Positions 16,351 to 24,666 of a stretch of 64,000 nucleotides of DNA are shown piece after piece (the stretch's first letter is position 1; each line of letters starts with the position of its first letter). The DNA comes from Sinorhizobium medicae (GTDB lineage: Bacteria; Pseudomonadota; Alphaproteobacteria; Rhizobiales; Rhizobiaceae). The stretch spans positions 124,001-188,000 of the forward strand of contig NZ_VITA01000003.1 in NCBI RefSeq assembly GCF_007827695.1, written 5' to 3'. The position numbers and the translations under genes were made by a program. The notes below the pieces were generated by a model. The model had not been told where the DNA came from, did not search any database, and saw only the letters and a program-made list of their open reading frames with translations.

Positions 16351-16689
16351 CTATCGACGCCGCTGTATCGTCACTGAAAAGGCCTGCCGGATCTCCTGAC
16401 GAATCTCGTCGGGCTGCCCTTTGAGAGCATCGGCGACCGTTCTGAGTTCACCCCGCAAGCGGTAAAGCTGATCCAGCAGCGCAAGGATGATCGACACCGC
16501 ATCGTCGTTGACGTTCATGTCGTCTCGCAGCTCGCAGACCAGTCGGATTCGGGCGATGTCAACGTCGTCGAACAACGGTCCACTCTCTCCGTGGGACGGC
16601 ACAATCCAACCCCGGCCCACCCATTGCCGCAACTGCCGGGACGTTACGGTGCGGACGAGTTCGAGGACCTGTCTCTCCGTCAGTCTCAT
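16351..16689 (-). CDS. cbpM: CbpM-like modulator of the DnaJ homologue CbpA
   Basis: This 112-residue protein has a MerR-like N-terminal helix-turn-helix fold (R-Q-L-R-Q-W-V-G-R-G-W-I, then D-D-V-D-I-A-R-I-R-L-V-C-E-L-R-D-D), followed by a helical tail. It matches CbpM, which binds the J domain of CbpA and limits its co-chaperone and DNA-binding activity. Its ATG overlaps the stop of cbpA (ATGA), and the two genes form an operon, as in E. coli. The short length and partner argue against a true MerR regulator. Confidence 0.82.
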   Translation of the reverse strand: MRLTERQVLELVRTVTSRQLRQWVGRGWIVPSHGESGPLFDDVDIARIRLVCELRDDMNVNDDAVSIILALLDQLYRLRGELRTVADALKGQPDEIRQEIRQAFSVTIQRRR

Positions 16690-17600
16690 AGTGTCCTCCT
16701 CATCGCTTCGCGCGGGTCATAGGCATGTGTTCGGCGCCAGGTTTCCATGAAGCTCTCAAGATCGGAATCCATTTTTTCCGGCAACACCACCCTAAGCCTG
16801 ACGTGCTGATCGCCGGGGGGACCGTTCTCTGGCTTCACCCCCTTTCCCTTCAGACGCAACACGTCGCCGGAACTTGATCCTTTCGGCACGGTCATGGCTA
16901 CGCGGCCGGAGATCGTCGGCACCTCGATCTTTGCCCCGAGCACCGCCTCGTAAAGCGTAACGGGTAATTCCACGTCGATGTCATTGCCATTGCGAGAGAA
17001 TGTCGGGTGAGGACGGACATTGACCGCGATCAGCGCGTCTCCGCTTTCCGCGCCGCCGATCCCGGGCGCCCCCTTTCCCTTGAGCCGCAGCGTGCTGCCG
17101 TCGCGCGTGCCCGCGGGAATGGCCAGCTCGAGCGTTTTCCCGTCGGGAAGGGTGATCCGGCGTCGGGCGCCGTTCACGGCATCGAGGAATTCGACCTCCA
17201 ATTGATAGTGCAGGTCCTGTCCCCGGGCCCGGAAATTTCCCCGGCCCTGCCCCCCGAAAAGGTCCGAGAAAATGTCGGAAATATCCTCGAATTCACGCGA
17301 TCCGCCCGTCGATGTGTACCGGCCCGCCTGATCTGCATCGGCATAGTGTCTGTAGAAGCGCTGGTCGGGCCGCTCCGCCCCCGAAGCGTCGACCTCGCCC
17401 CGGTCGAACCGAGCCCGCTGCTCGGGATCGTTCAACAGACGATAAGCAGCCGAAAGCTCCTTGAATTGCGTTTCCACCTGTTGGTCGCCCGGATTCAGGT
17501 CGGGATGCAATTCCTTCGCGCGCTTCCGATAAGCCTTGCGGATTTCGTTCTGCGTGGCCGTTCGCGGAACACCCAGAACCTTGTAGGGATCGTCAGTCAC
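16686..17600 (-). CDS. cbpA: DnaJ-class co-chaperone, curved DNA-binding protein CbpA
   Basis: This 304-residue protein has a J domain (about residues 3-68, with the H-P-D motif in E-L-H-P-D-L-N-P-G-D), a short G/F-rich linker (about 95-125, F-S-D-L-F-G-G-Q), and two C-terminal substrate-binding domains (about 135-290). The zinc-finger repeats of DnaJ are absent, which is the CbpA pattern. The GTG at 17600 was chosen for the GGAGGT six bases upstream and because it places the J domain at the N terminus; an upstream ATG at 17648 lacks such a site. Together with CbpM it forms a stress co-chaperone unit for DnaK. Confidence 0.85.
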   Translation of the reverse strand: MTDDPYKVLGVPRTATQNEIRKAYRKRAKELHPDLNPGDQQVETQFKELSAAYRLLNDPEQRARFDRGEVDASGAERPDQRFYRHYADADQAGRYTSTGGSREFEDISDIFSDLFGGQGRGNFRARGQDLHYQLEVEFLDAVNGARRRITLPDGKTLELAIPAGTRDGSTLRLKGKGAPGIGGAESGDALIAVNVRPHPTFSRNGNDIDVELPVTLYEAVLGAKIEVPTISGRVAMTVPKGSSSGDVLRLKGKGVKPENGPPGDQHVRLRVVLPEKMDSDLESFMETWRRTHAYDPREAMRRTL

Positions 17601-17602
17601 CG

Positions 17603-17936
17603 ATGACCTCCAACAATTCGAGACGCTCAGGCTCGAAGTTCGAGCCACGCCTTCGTAAATTATATGGGGTCGCCGTCGGCCTTGCCCAGCCTCACCGCCG
17701 GTCCTTTCGGCAGGTGATCAGGGAGATCCCGAACCTGGAAGATGCCATTGACTTTGTCGAGGAGTGGCCGGAACAGGAGCGTGCCGTCATACATGACGCC
17801 CCCTCGAAGACTCGTTACATGGCGCATGGCAGCCTTGCCCGTTCAGGTCGCGAGGCATGCGATCCGCGCTGCTAACGCGGCCTCTCTAAAAAATTGCGTT
17901 TTCTCTTACCGCAACTTCAGAAGCAGCGGACGATGA
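17603..17936 (+). pseudogene. frameshifted DUF982 gene remnant
   Basis: One frame (17603-17875) encodes a stretch like the first half of DUF982 proteins: G-V-A-V-G-L then R-E-I-P-N-L-E-D-A-I-D-F-V-E-E-W-P. It then loses similarity after about 17830. The next frame, from about 17835, continues with A-L-P-V-Q-V-A-R-H-A-I-R-A-A-N-A-A, which is like the usual DUF982 C-terminal end. One small indel near 17830-17850 would join the two halves. DUF982 proteins are short rhizobial proteins of unknown function. The 5' end is uncertain, because the ATG at 17603 lies only two bases from the opposed cbpA start. The 3' end overlaps the opposed hydrolase gene. Confidence 0.5.
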
Positions 17937-18712
17937 TCCGACACTTCTGGGTCGGCCACGACTTCGAAGCCGACCACGTCGACGCGATCGTTCACCAGCA
18001 TGTAGTCGGCAAAGCGCCCTTCCTTCTCGTAGAAAGAAGTTCGCGTGTCGGTGTAGCCGCGGCCGGTGACGAGATCCGACAGGCCTAAGGTTGCGAGCCG
18101 CGCGAATGTCGAACTCTGCGGCAGCAGGTTGAAGTCGCCGCAAACCACGAGCCGCTCGTCGCCCGGCCAGACGCTCTCGATCAGCCTCACCAGGCGCATT
18201 GACTGCTCCGCTCGTGCAGGCGTGTCGCCCTTGCCCGCGGGATCGCGCAGTCCGTGCATCTGAGCGATTGTGGCGTAGAGCCCGCTGTCCGGATCAAAAA
18301 CCCGGATGCAATGTGCATTTCGCGCGCGCGGATGCTCGCCCCAGCTGTCTGGCGTGAAGGCGCCGTGCACGAAACCGAGCGCTTCGCCGATTATCGCGTA
18401 GCTCTCCCGCACGAAGGTCGCCAAGCCGAATTCGGACCAGATCTCGCGGCCGTAATCGTCATGGAGCAGACCGCGTGCGACGGGAAAGAACTGCGCGCAG
18501 TGCGCGGGTAGCGACGCGCGGATTTCGTCGAAAAGGTTCGAGCGCTGCGGCAGGCGCAGGTCACCATCGCGATAGGTCAGCCAGCCATGCGGCTGGCCGG
18601 ACGTGCGCACGACCTCCTGCAGACAGAGGATGTCGGCCTTTGTGCTGCCGAGATATTTCAACAGAGGATTATGTATTCTCCCGCCCCAGGCGTTCAACGA
18701 GAGTATTCGCAT
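17906..18712 (-). CDS. endonuclease/exonuclease/phosphatase (EEP) family hydrolase
   Basis: This 268-residue soluble enzyme has the EEP fold motifs in order: L-N-A-W-G-G near residue 6, C-L-Q-E-V-V near 30 (metal-binding Glu), Q-M-H-G-L-R-D near 155, V-C-G-D-F-N-L-L-P near 195, and S-D-H-R-P-L-L-L-K near 262 with the catalytic Asp-His pair. Members cleave phosphodiester bonds in DNA, RNA, phospholipids or small phosphates, so the substrate cannot be read from sequence. The start is the ATG directly before the first beta strand; upstream in-frame codons add a non-conserved 20 residues. No signal peptide is seen. It ends in front of the DUF982 remnant. Confidence 0.8.
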   Translation of the reverse strand: MRILSLNAWGGRIHNPLLKYLGSTKADILCLQEVVRTSGQPHGWLTYRDGDLRLPQRSNLFDEIRASLPAHCAQFFPVARGLLHDDYGREIWSEFGLATFVRESYAIIGEALGFVHGAFTPDSWGEHPRARNAHCIRVFDPDSGLYATIAQMHGLRDPAGKGDTPARAEQSMRLVRLIESVWPGDERLVVCGDFNLLPQSSTFARLATLGLSDLVTGRGYTDTRTSFYEKEGRFADYMLVNDRVDVVGFEVVADPEVSDHRPLLLKLR

Positions 18713-18788
18713 CCCATTCCTTTCCGACTTAGCTGCCGGCACATTTGCATCCGGGGCCGGTGAACAATCCACTGAGGTCGCGAGGCCC

Positions 18789-20339
18789 TCAATGAGGGGT
18801 CAATGTGCTCTCATTGATGTGGGCTGTGGCATATACCCGTCGTGCGACGATCGCGAGCAGAAGGAGCGTGACCGCAGCAACGACGCAGCATGTGGCAAAA
18901 CCAAGCGAGAAGCCGCTCCTCGCTGCCTCCAGCCAGACAGCCGAAGCGGATGCCGGCATTGATTGCGCTGTCTCGACTGCTCCGGCAAGTGTCGCAGAAA
19001 CAGCCTCGGCTTGGACGGGATCGAGGCCGCTCAGGTCGGCGCGGTCCATCGCCAGGCGATAGACGAAGGTCGCCAGGCTGCCGAGCACCGCGATTCCCAA
19101 TGCGCCTCCGAATTCTGCGCTCGTCTCCGATATGGCCGAAGCCGAGCCTGCCCGTTCGGGCGGTGCAGTCCCCACGATCAGGCCGGTCGTGGTGAGAATG
19201 ACGGGGACGAAGCCGAAGCCGATGATCATGCTGGAGCCAAGGATGCCGATCAGGCTCTCGGCGTAAGCGGCAACAGCCATGGCGGCGACTCCCGCTGCAT
19301 TGATGACAAGCCCTCCGAGCACCGTTTTGACAGGGCCGAAGCGGTTGGTGAAACGGTAGGCCTGGAAGGACATCACGGCGAAGACGAAAGCCGATGGCGC
19401 GGACCAAATTGCAGCTTCGAGCGGTGACAGACCGAGCACTAGCTGCAGGAAGAGGTTTTGGAACAGAAACACACCGAAGACGAAGAAGACACCGGCGAGG
19501 TTTACCATCAGGGACGCCGTGAAGGCGGGCACCCGGAATAGCGCGAGGTCGATCAACGGATCGCTAAGGCGCCGCTGGCGGCGGACAAATAGAACACCGA
19601 CCAAAATGCCCAGTCCGATCGGAGCGAGCTGGGCAAGCTGGAATCCGTCGGCAGCCATATGTTTAAGGCCGTAGATCACAGGCAGAACCGTCGCGAGCGA
19701 AAGCAGCACGCTCGGGAAATCCAGCCGGCCCGCATCTTCATTTCTGTATTCCGGCAGCAGAAAAGGGGCGACGATCAGAAGCAGCAGCATGACTGGTATA
19801 TTGATCAGGAATACCGATCCCCAGTGGAAGTACTGCAGCAGAATGCCGCCGATGAGCGGTCCGACGAGGCCACCCAGAGCAAAGGCGGTGCCCCAGATGC
19901 CGATCGCCCTGTTTCGTTCCGCCTCGTTTTTGAAGAGGTTGACGATGAGCGAAAGCGTGGAGGGTGCGATCGTTGCGCCGGCAATGCCAAGCAGCGCCCT
20001 TGCCAGAATGAGTTGCCCCGCGCTATTCGAGAAAGCAGCGAAGGCGGATGCGATGCCGAAAGCAAAGGCCCCCATCAGCAATACACGCCGGCGGCCGATC
20101 CTATCTCCCAGCGTCCCCATGGTCACGAGAAAGCCTGCGACCATGAAGCCGTAGATATCGTTGATCCATAGCAGTTGCGATGCGGACGGATCGAGGTCCG
20201 CGACGATCGCCGGTACAGCGAGGAACAGCACCGACAGGTCCATCGAGTAGACCAGGCAAGCGATCGACAGAACGCAAAGTCCAATCCACTCGCGGCGGCT
20301 TGCCTGCTCAGGAATGTGAAGAGTTTCGGCCATGGTCAT
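18789..20339 (-). CDS. DHA2-family MFS drug exporter (SmvA/QacA type)
   Basis: This 516-residue protein has about 14 hydrophobic segments, the DHA2 (14-TM) plan of proton-driven multidrug exporters. Motif A appears as G-T-L-G-D-R-I-G-R-R-R-V-L (about residue 90). D-L-S-V-L-F-L-A-V-P near residue 35 matches the motif D1 region of QacA/SmvA proteins, and motif C-like G-P-L-I-G-G-I-L-L lies near residue 165. SmvA and QacA export cationic biocides and methyl viologen; the substrate here is not known. The start at 20339 (M-T-M-A-E) removes a 20-residue poorly conserved extension; the ATG two codons later is also possible. No adjacent TetR regulator is present. Confidence 0.83.
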   Translation of the reverse strand: MTMAETLHIPEQASRREWIGLCVLSIACLVYSMDLSVLFLAVPAIVADLDPSASQLLWINDIYGFMVAGFLVTMGTLGDRIGRRRVLLMGAFAFGIASAFAAFSNSAGQLILARALLGIAGATIAPSTLSLIVNLFKNEAERNRAIGIWGTAFALGGLVGPLIGGILLQYFHWGSVFLINIPVMLLLLIVAPFLLPEYRNEDAGRLDFPSVLLSLATVLPVIYGLKHMAADGFQLAQLAPIGLGILVGVLFVRRQRRLSDPLIDLALFRVPAFTASLMVNLAGVFFVFGVFLFQNLFLQLVLGLSPLEAAIWSAPSAFVFAVMSFQAYRFTNRFGPVKTVLGGLVINAAGVAAMAVAAYAESLIGILGSSMIIGFGFVPVILTTTGLIVGTAPPERAGSASAISETSAEFGGALGIAVLGSLATFVYRLAMDRADLSGLDPVQAEAVSATLAGAVETAQSMPASASAVWLEAARSGFSLGFATCCVVAAVTLLLLAIVARRVYATAHINESTLTPH

Positions 20340-20536
20340 ACTCCCGGAAGCGGCGGAGATTTCTCCGAATTGTATCGGTTGACAAGTATCAATTTTCAAA
20401 GACGGCTATGCTGCCCGTCCTTTCGCACAAGGCAAACTTCGTCAGGTCCTGCGGTCGGCGGGCCATCCGCAGACGGCAATGCTCAAGAATCGAACCGTTC
20501 CAACCGGCTAGAAGCTAGAACACTCAAGGAGAAAGC

Positions 20537-20887
20537 ATGGCGGAGCATCGCATTTATTCGGTTAGTGTCGCGAGCGTCTATCCCCACTATGTCGCCAAGG
20601 CGGAGAAGAAGGGACGCACGAAGGCAGAGGTCGACGAAATCATCCGTTGGCTGACGGGGCACAGTCAGCAGACATTGGACGATCAGTTGGCGAAGAACAC
20701 CTGCTTCCGGGACTTCTTTGCACAAGCGCCTCGGATGAATCCCTCCCGCACGTTGATTACTGGTTTGATCTGCGGCGTTCGCGTCGAAGAAATTCAGGAA
20801 ACGACAATGCGCGAGATCCGCTACCTGGACAAACTGATCGACGAACTCGCGAGGGGAAAGGCGATGGAAAAAATTCTTCGAAAGTAG
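20537..20887 (+). CDS. DUF2200 family protein
   Basis: This 116-residue protein matches the DUF2200 family over its full length. [24 protein letters not shown] opens it and I-I-R-W-L-T-G-H near residue 40 and [10 protein letters not shown] near 65 are conserved. It is small, basic and soluble, with no known activity. An AAGGAG site lies eight bases before the ATG. It is divergent from the drug exporter and converges with the SRPBCC gene. Confidence 0.82.
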   Translation: MAEHRIYSVSVASVYPHYVAKAEKKGRTKAEVDEIIRWLTGHSQQTLDDQLAKNTCFRDFFAQAPRMNPSRTLITGLICGVRVEEIQETTMREIRYLDKLIDELARGKAMEKILRK

Positions 20888-20995
20888 CCATGCTTACCGA
20901 CCGTGGTTTGCGTCGATGCCGTCCAAGAGCGGATCTCCGGCGCCGGCTACTTCCTCCGAAGCGGCCGGCGCCGGTCTTTGACCGGTCCTTAGGCG

Positions 20996-21439
20996 CTATT
21001 GGTTGATCTCGGGTTCGACGAGCCTTGCCAGATTTCGCAGAGATTCCTGCCAACCAAGATAGCAGGCCTCGAGTGGAATGACGTCGGGTACGCCTTCCTG
21101 CACGATCTCGAGTTCGGTACCGACCGATACTTTCTTCAACGTCACGGTCACCTGCATCTCGCCGGGCAGGTTGGGGTCGTCGAATTTGTCCGTGTAGCGC
21201 AGACGTTCGCCGGGGAATAGTTCGACATATTCACCACCAAAGGCGTGGCTTTCACCCGTCGTGAAGTTCCGGAAGGACATTTTGAAGGTGCCGCCGGCTT
21301 TTGGCTCCAGATGATGCACGGTGCAGGCAAAGCCATTCGGCGGAAGCCATTTCGCGAGCGCGTCGGCCTCGAGGAACGCGCGATAGAGTTTCTCCGGGCT
21401 GGTCGCCAGAACGCGGTGCAATCGTACAGTGTTGGGCAT
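20996..21439 (-). CDS. SRPBCC/AHSA1-type ligand-binding protein
   Basis: This 147-residue protein has the AHSA1/SRPBCC fold, a beta-sheet wrapped around a long C-terminal helix forming a hydrophobic pocket. Typical markers are S-P-E-K-L-Y-R-A-F-L-E-A-D-A-L-A-K-W-L-P-P near residue 14, G-G-T-F-K-M-S-F near 50, and the C-terminal helix G-W-Q-E-S-L-R-N-L-A-R-L-V-E near 130. Such proteins bind small lipids or act as Hsp90 co-factors in eukaryotes; bacterial roles are mostly unknown. It is a single gene with its ATG at the first Met. Confidence 0.8.
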   Translation of the reverse strand: MPNTVRLHRVLATSPEKLYRAFLEADALAKWLPPNGFACTVHHLEPKAGGTFKMSFRNFTTGESHAFGGEYVELFPGERLRYTDKFDDPNLPGEMQVTVTLKKVSVGTELEIVQEGVPDVIPLEACYLGWQESLRNLARLVEPEINQ

Positions 21440-21578
21440 GATCGTTTATCCTTAAGAACGGCGGACGGCTCCGATGAATTGCCGATCCATGCGCCAAGGA
21501 CGAACGGGTATCCGACAACCCGACACCGGACCACCGATTTTTTCTAAGGCGCCAACCTCACAAACATCGACCGACGCT

Positions 21579-22247
21579 TTACTCAGCCGCCTGCATGTGT
21601 TCCTGCGGCCAACGCCGCAGCGCTTCCCGGCCTGCATCCGTCAAGCCGTACACGCCTCGATCGAGCCGCTCGAACCAGCCATATACATTCGACAGCAATA
21701 TCTTACCGGCCTCCGGCATCCCCATTCTGAGGTCGCGCACACGCAGCGGGCCTGCCTCGAGAGCTGCCGCACAGGCGAGCGCCTGCTGGCGGTATGCCGT
21801 CATGACGGGCGCGCGCGTGCTGCCGCCGAGCGCCGGATCGCCGCGGCGTTTCTGGTGTTCACGCATGAGCCTCGAGCGCCGTTTCGGATTGTTCCGCGGC
21901 ATTGGCGACACGGAACCGACGATGACGCTGACCTCGCCTGTGTCGGAAATGCCAAGCATGCCGATGCCGAGCCTGCGACACAGATCTCGGTAGCGTTTGT
22001 CGCTTTCCCGTCCTTTGCCCTTGACCGACATTCTGGCGGCGATCCAGACCTCGTCCGAAATCGTGGCCCGGTCGATAGCCTGGAGGATGAGCTCCAGGTT
22101 GAAGCTCAATTTCAGTTCGCAGATCACGACAACAGGCGGATCCTCATCACTGAGGCCGACAAGGTCGCAACCTCCAACTTCGCCTTTGACGAGGTAGCCG
22201 GCCTTTTCGAGAAAGCCTTTGACGGGCAGATAAAGTGACGTTTCCAT
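21579..22247 (-). CDS. DUF2161 protein with a PD-(D/E)xK-like core
   Basis: This 222-residue protein matches DUF2161, an alphaproteobacterial family. An N-terminal nuclease-like core (about residues 1-110) has G-C-D-L-V-G-L then V-V-I-C-E-L-K-L, fitting the D-x(n)-E-x-K arrangement of PD-(D/E)xK enzymes. The C-terminal half looks like a winged helix (about 140-215, with D-R-G-V-Y-G-L-T-D-A-G). The start was set at the Met before S-L-Y-L-P-V-K-G-F-L, with AGGGA just upstream; the longer open frame upstream is not conserved. Nuclease activity has not been shown as far as I know, so function is open. Confidence 0.72.
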   Translation of the reverse strand: METSLYLPVKGFLEKAGYLVKGEVGGCDLVGLSDEDPPVVVICELKLSFNLELILQAIDRATISDEVWIAARMSVKGKGRESDKRYRDLCRRLGIGMLGISDTGEVSVIVGSVSPMPRNNPKRRSRLMREHQKRRGDPALGGSTRAPVMTAYRQQALACAAALEAGPLRVRDLRMGMPEAGKILLSNVYGWFERLDRGVYGLTDAGREALRRWPQEHMQAAE

Positions 22248-22314
22248 TTCCCTGCAGATCCCGATCGCACTCTTCCTTTGCGGGCAGCTGAAAGTGCTCG
22301 ATTTCCAGATTGGC

Positions 22315-24504
22315 TTAGGAAGAGGTCCTTTTAGCCGTTTCTGCGCCAAGAAGCTGGCGGAGGGAACTCTTTGGCACCGGCTTGGAGAGGTGGAAACCCT
22401 GCAGTTCGTCACAGCCGAGGTTTCGGAGTATCTCGCTCTGCTCTTCCGTTTCCACCCCTTCTGCCGTGATGCGCAGGCCTTTGGCATGTGCTACGCCTAC
22501 GATGGACTGGACGACCGCGACGCCACCACCTGGCCGGTCGAAGGCATGAACGAAAGACCGGTCGATCTTGATCCGATCGACCTCCAGCCGCTGCAAACGG
22601 CCGAATGAAGAGAAGCCGGTTCCGAAATCGTCCAGTGCGAACTTGACGCCGAAGTCGCGCAACGCCGTGATGTTTTTTTCGCAGACGCCAGCCTCGTCCA
22701 GCAGAGCCGTTTCGGTGATCTCGAGCTCCAATCTCCAGGGCTCGACGCTGAACTGCCGCAGCAATGAGAATACCTGAGCCGCATAATGCCGTTGTCCCAG
22801 CTCTATCGCGGAGACGTTCACTGCAATGTCGAGGCTCGGGAACTCGCGCGCAGTAGAACAGGCTTCCTTCAGCACGAAAGCGCCGAGCCGATCGATAAGG
22901 CCTGCGGTCTCCGCCAGCGGAACGAAGACATCCGGTGCTATGGCGCCCTTGCTCGGATGCCGCCAGCGAACAAGAGCCTCAAGCGAGCTTATTTCGCGCG
23001 ACTGTGCTGAATATACGGGCTGGTAGAAGACTTCGAGCTGATTGCCCGCGTGAAGCGCCGCCCGCAGATCCTGCTCGAGATCCCGCTTCGTCCTGATCAG
23101 TTCGTCCATATGAGGGCCAAAGACGGCGTAGCGGTTCCGGCCGGCCGATTTGGCGTGGTATAGCGCGATATCGGCCTTCCGGGTGATCTCGACGGGATCG
23201 GCGTCATTCCCGGTTGCGACCGCCACACCAATCGAAAGCCCGATAAGAATGGGTTGGCCGTCGATCTCGAAAGGCTGGCGGATCGCAGCAATCAGCGAGT
23301 CACAGAGTTTTTCCACCTCTTCCTGGCGGGTGCGCTCGACGACGATGGTAAACTCATCGCCACCAATTCTGGAAATGACGCCAGCAGACGCTGTTTCCAT
23401 AAGCCGCTTTGCCACCGCGACCATCAGACGATCGCCAACGGGATGGCCGAGCGTATCGTTCACTTGTTTGAAGCGATCGAGGTCGAGGTACAAAAGAGCG
23501 TTGGCTTGATCGGCCGCCGAGCTGGCGACGGCTTGGGCAAGCGACTGATTGAAAGAGGCACGGTTTGCGAGCCCGGTCAAGGGATCGTGTCGCGCCAGGT
23601 GATTGAGCTCCGCTTGACTTTCCTGAAGGCGTCTCGACCGCCTCCGCAAGACGACGCTCAGTCCGCTCGTAAGCGTGAAAAGCAGAAGGCCGGATATCAG
23701 AAGCACCGGCGCAGTGGCCTTCATCACGGCGGCACCGGGTCTAAATGGCAGCCAGGAAAAATATCCGATTGGTTCTCCGGAGGACCGTACGATCGGCGCA
23801 TAGGACCGGTTCCGACCGAGATCCGGCGAAACGGAAAAGCGCAGATCTTCGAAGCCGTAATCCGCACCAAGACCGGTGAGAAAATCGTCGTCGAGGAAAC
23901 GGATCGCCAAGTGCAGAAACTCCCGGCCGGGCTCCTGAACGATGTCACCGGTGTCCGACACGATCGGTTTAGCGCTGACTATTGCCGGGCGGCCTTCGAT
24001 CCGGACCAGATCGCTCTCGCCGATCGACAGCACCTGATCACTGGTGCCTGCCTCGTCGCCGGCTGCGAGCCTTTCCTGCAGCTTGGCGACAAGCGGCATT
24101 GCCGCAGGCGCTATGTTCCTGAAAATCCCCCCGTCGTCGGTTCGTCCGTCGAGATAGGCGAAGACCGGCTTGCGGTCCGGGCTGATCACGAAGGCGCCGT
24201 CATGTCGGAAATAGCTGTGCATCCAGCTGCCCAGGTTGGAATCGACCCACCCCGCATCCCATTCCAGAGACACTTTTCTGACTGCGTCATCCCAGACTGT
24301 GACACTCTCCTGATCGTGGGCGATACTGCCTTGCATCTTGGAGATGACGAGCTCGACGAGTTGTTGCTGCCGTTCTATTGCTACAGCATCGGATTGGTGA
24401 GCTGACCAGCGGACGGCAAGGTATATGCCCCCGATTAAGGCCATTGCGATGGCCAGGGGCATTAGCCACCTGAAAACCGCGACTCTGCCAGACACAAAAC
24501 TCAT
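22315..24504 (-). CDS. CHASE4-GGDEF-EAL cyclic-di-GMP enzyme
   Basis: This 729-residue inner-membrane protein has a first membrane segment (about residues 10-30), a periplasmic CHASE4 sensor (about 45-235; D-Q-E-S-V-T-V-W-D-D-A-V and W-M-H-S-Y-F-R-H-D-G-A motifs), a second membrane segment (about 248-270), a GGDEF domain (about 290-450, R-I-G-G-D-E-F intact) and an EAL domain (about 465-710). The EAL part has E-A-L-V-R-W, E-I-T-E-T-A-L-L, D-D-F-G-T-G-F-S-S-F, K-I-D-R-S-F and A-E-G-V-E-T, so it looks competent as a phosphodiesterase. The RxxD product-inhibition site before GGDEF is absent. Net direction of c-di-GMP turnover cannot be read. It stands alone in its operon. Confidence 0.88.
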   Translation of the reverse strand: MSFVSGRVAVFRWLMPLAIAMALIGGIYLAVRWSAHQSDAVAIERQQQLVELVISKMQGSIAHDQESVTVWDDAVRKVSLEWDAGWVDSNLGSWMHSYFRHDGAFVISPDRKPVFAYLDGRTDDGGIFRNIAPAAMPLVAKLQERLAAGDEAGTSDQVLSIGESDLVRIEGRPAIVSAKPIVSDTGDIVQEPGREFLHLAIRFLDDDFLTGLGADYGFEDLRFSVSPDLGRNRSYAPIVRSSGEPIGYFSWLPFRPGAAVMKATAPVLLISGLLLFTLTSGLSVVLRRRSRRLQESQAELNHLARHDPLTGLANRASFNQSLAQAVASSAADQANALLYLDLDRFKQVNDTLGHPVGDRLMVAVAKRLMETASAGVISRIGGDEFTIVVERTRQEEVEKLCDSLIAAIRQPFEIDGQPILIGLSIGVAVATGNDADPVEITRKADIALYHAKSAGRNRYAVFGPHMDELIRTKRDLEQDLRAALHAGNQLEVFYQPVYSAQSREISSLEALVRWRHPSKGAIAPDVFVPLAETAGLIDRLGAFVLKEACSTAREFPSLDIAVNVSAIELGQRHYAAQVFSLLRQFSVEPWRLELEITETALLDEAGVCEKNITALRDFGVKFALDDFGTGFSSFGRLQRLEVDRIKIDRSFVHAFDRPGGGVAVVQSIVGVAHAKGLRITAEGVETEEQSEILRNLGCDELQGFHLSKPVPKSSLRQLLGAETAKRTSS

Positions 24505-24666
24505 CCGCTCCTCCTGGTAGGCCGGCTCACATTGAGCTGAACGTCTTAAAACGCCGTAAGCTCCGTACCCCTCTCATCCACTTTGTCTACCATCTCTAGC
24601 GCGAAATGAGGAAAGCTGTGTCCGGCTTTCCGCCGGCGCCCCCGCGTCTCAATTCTTTAGAACCGA

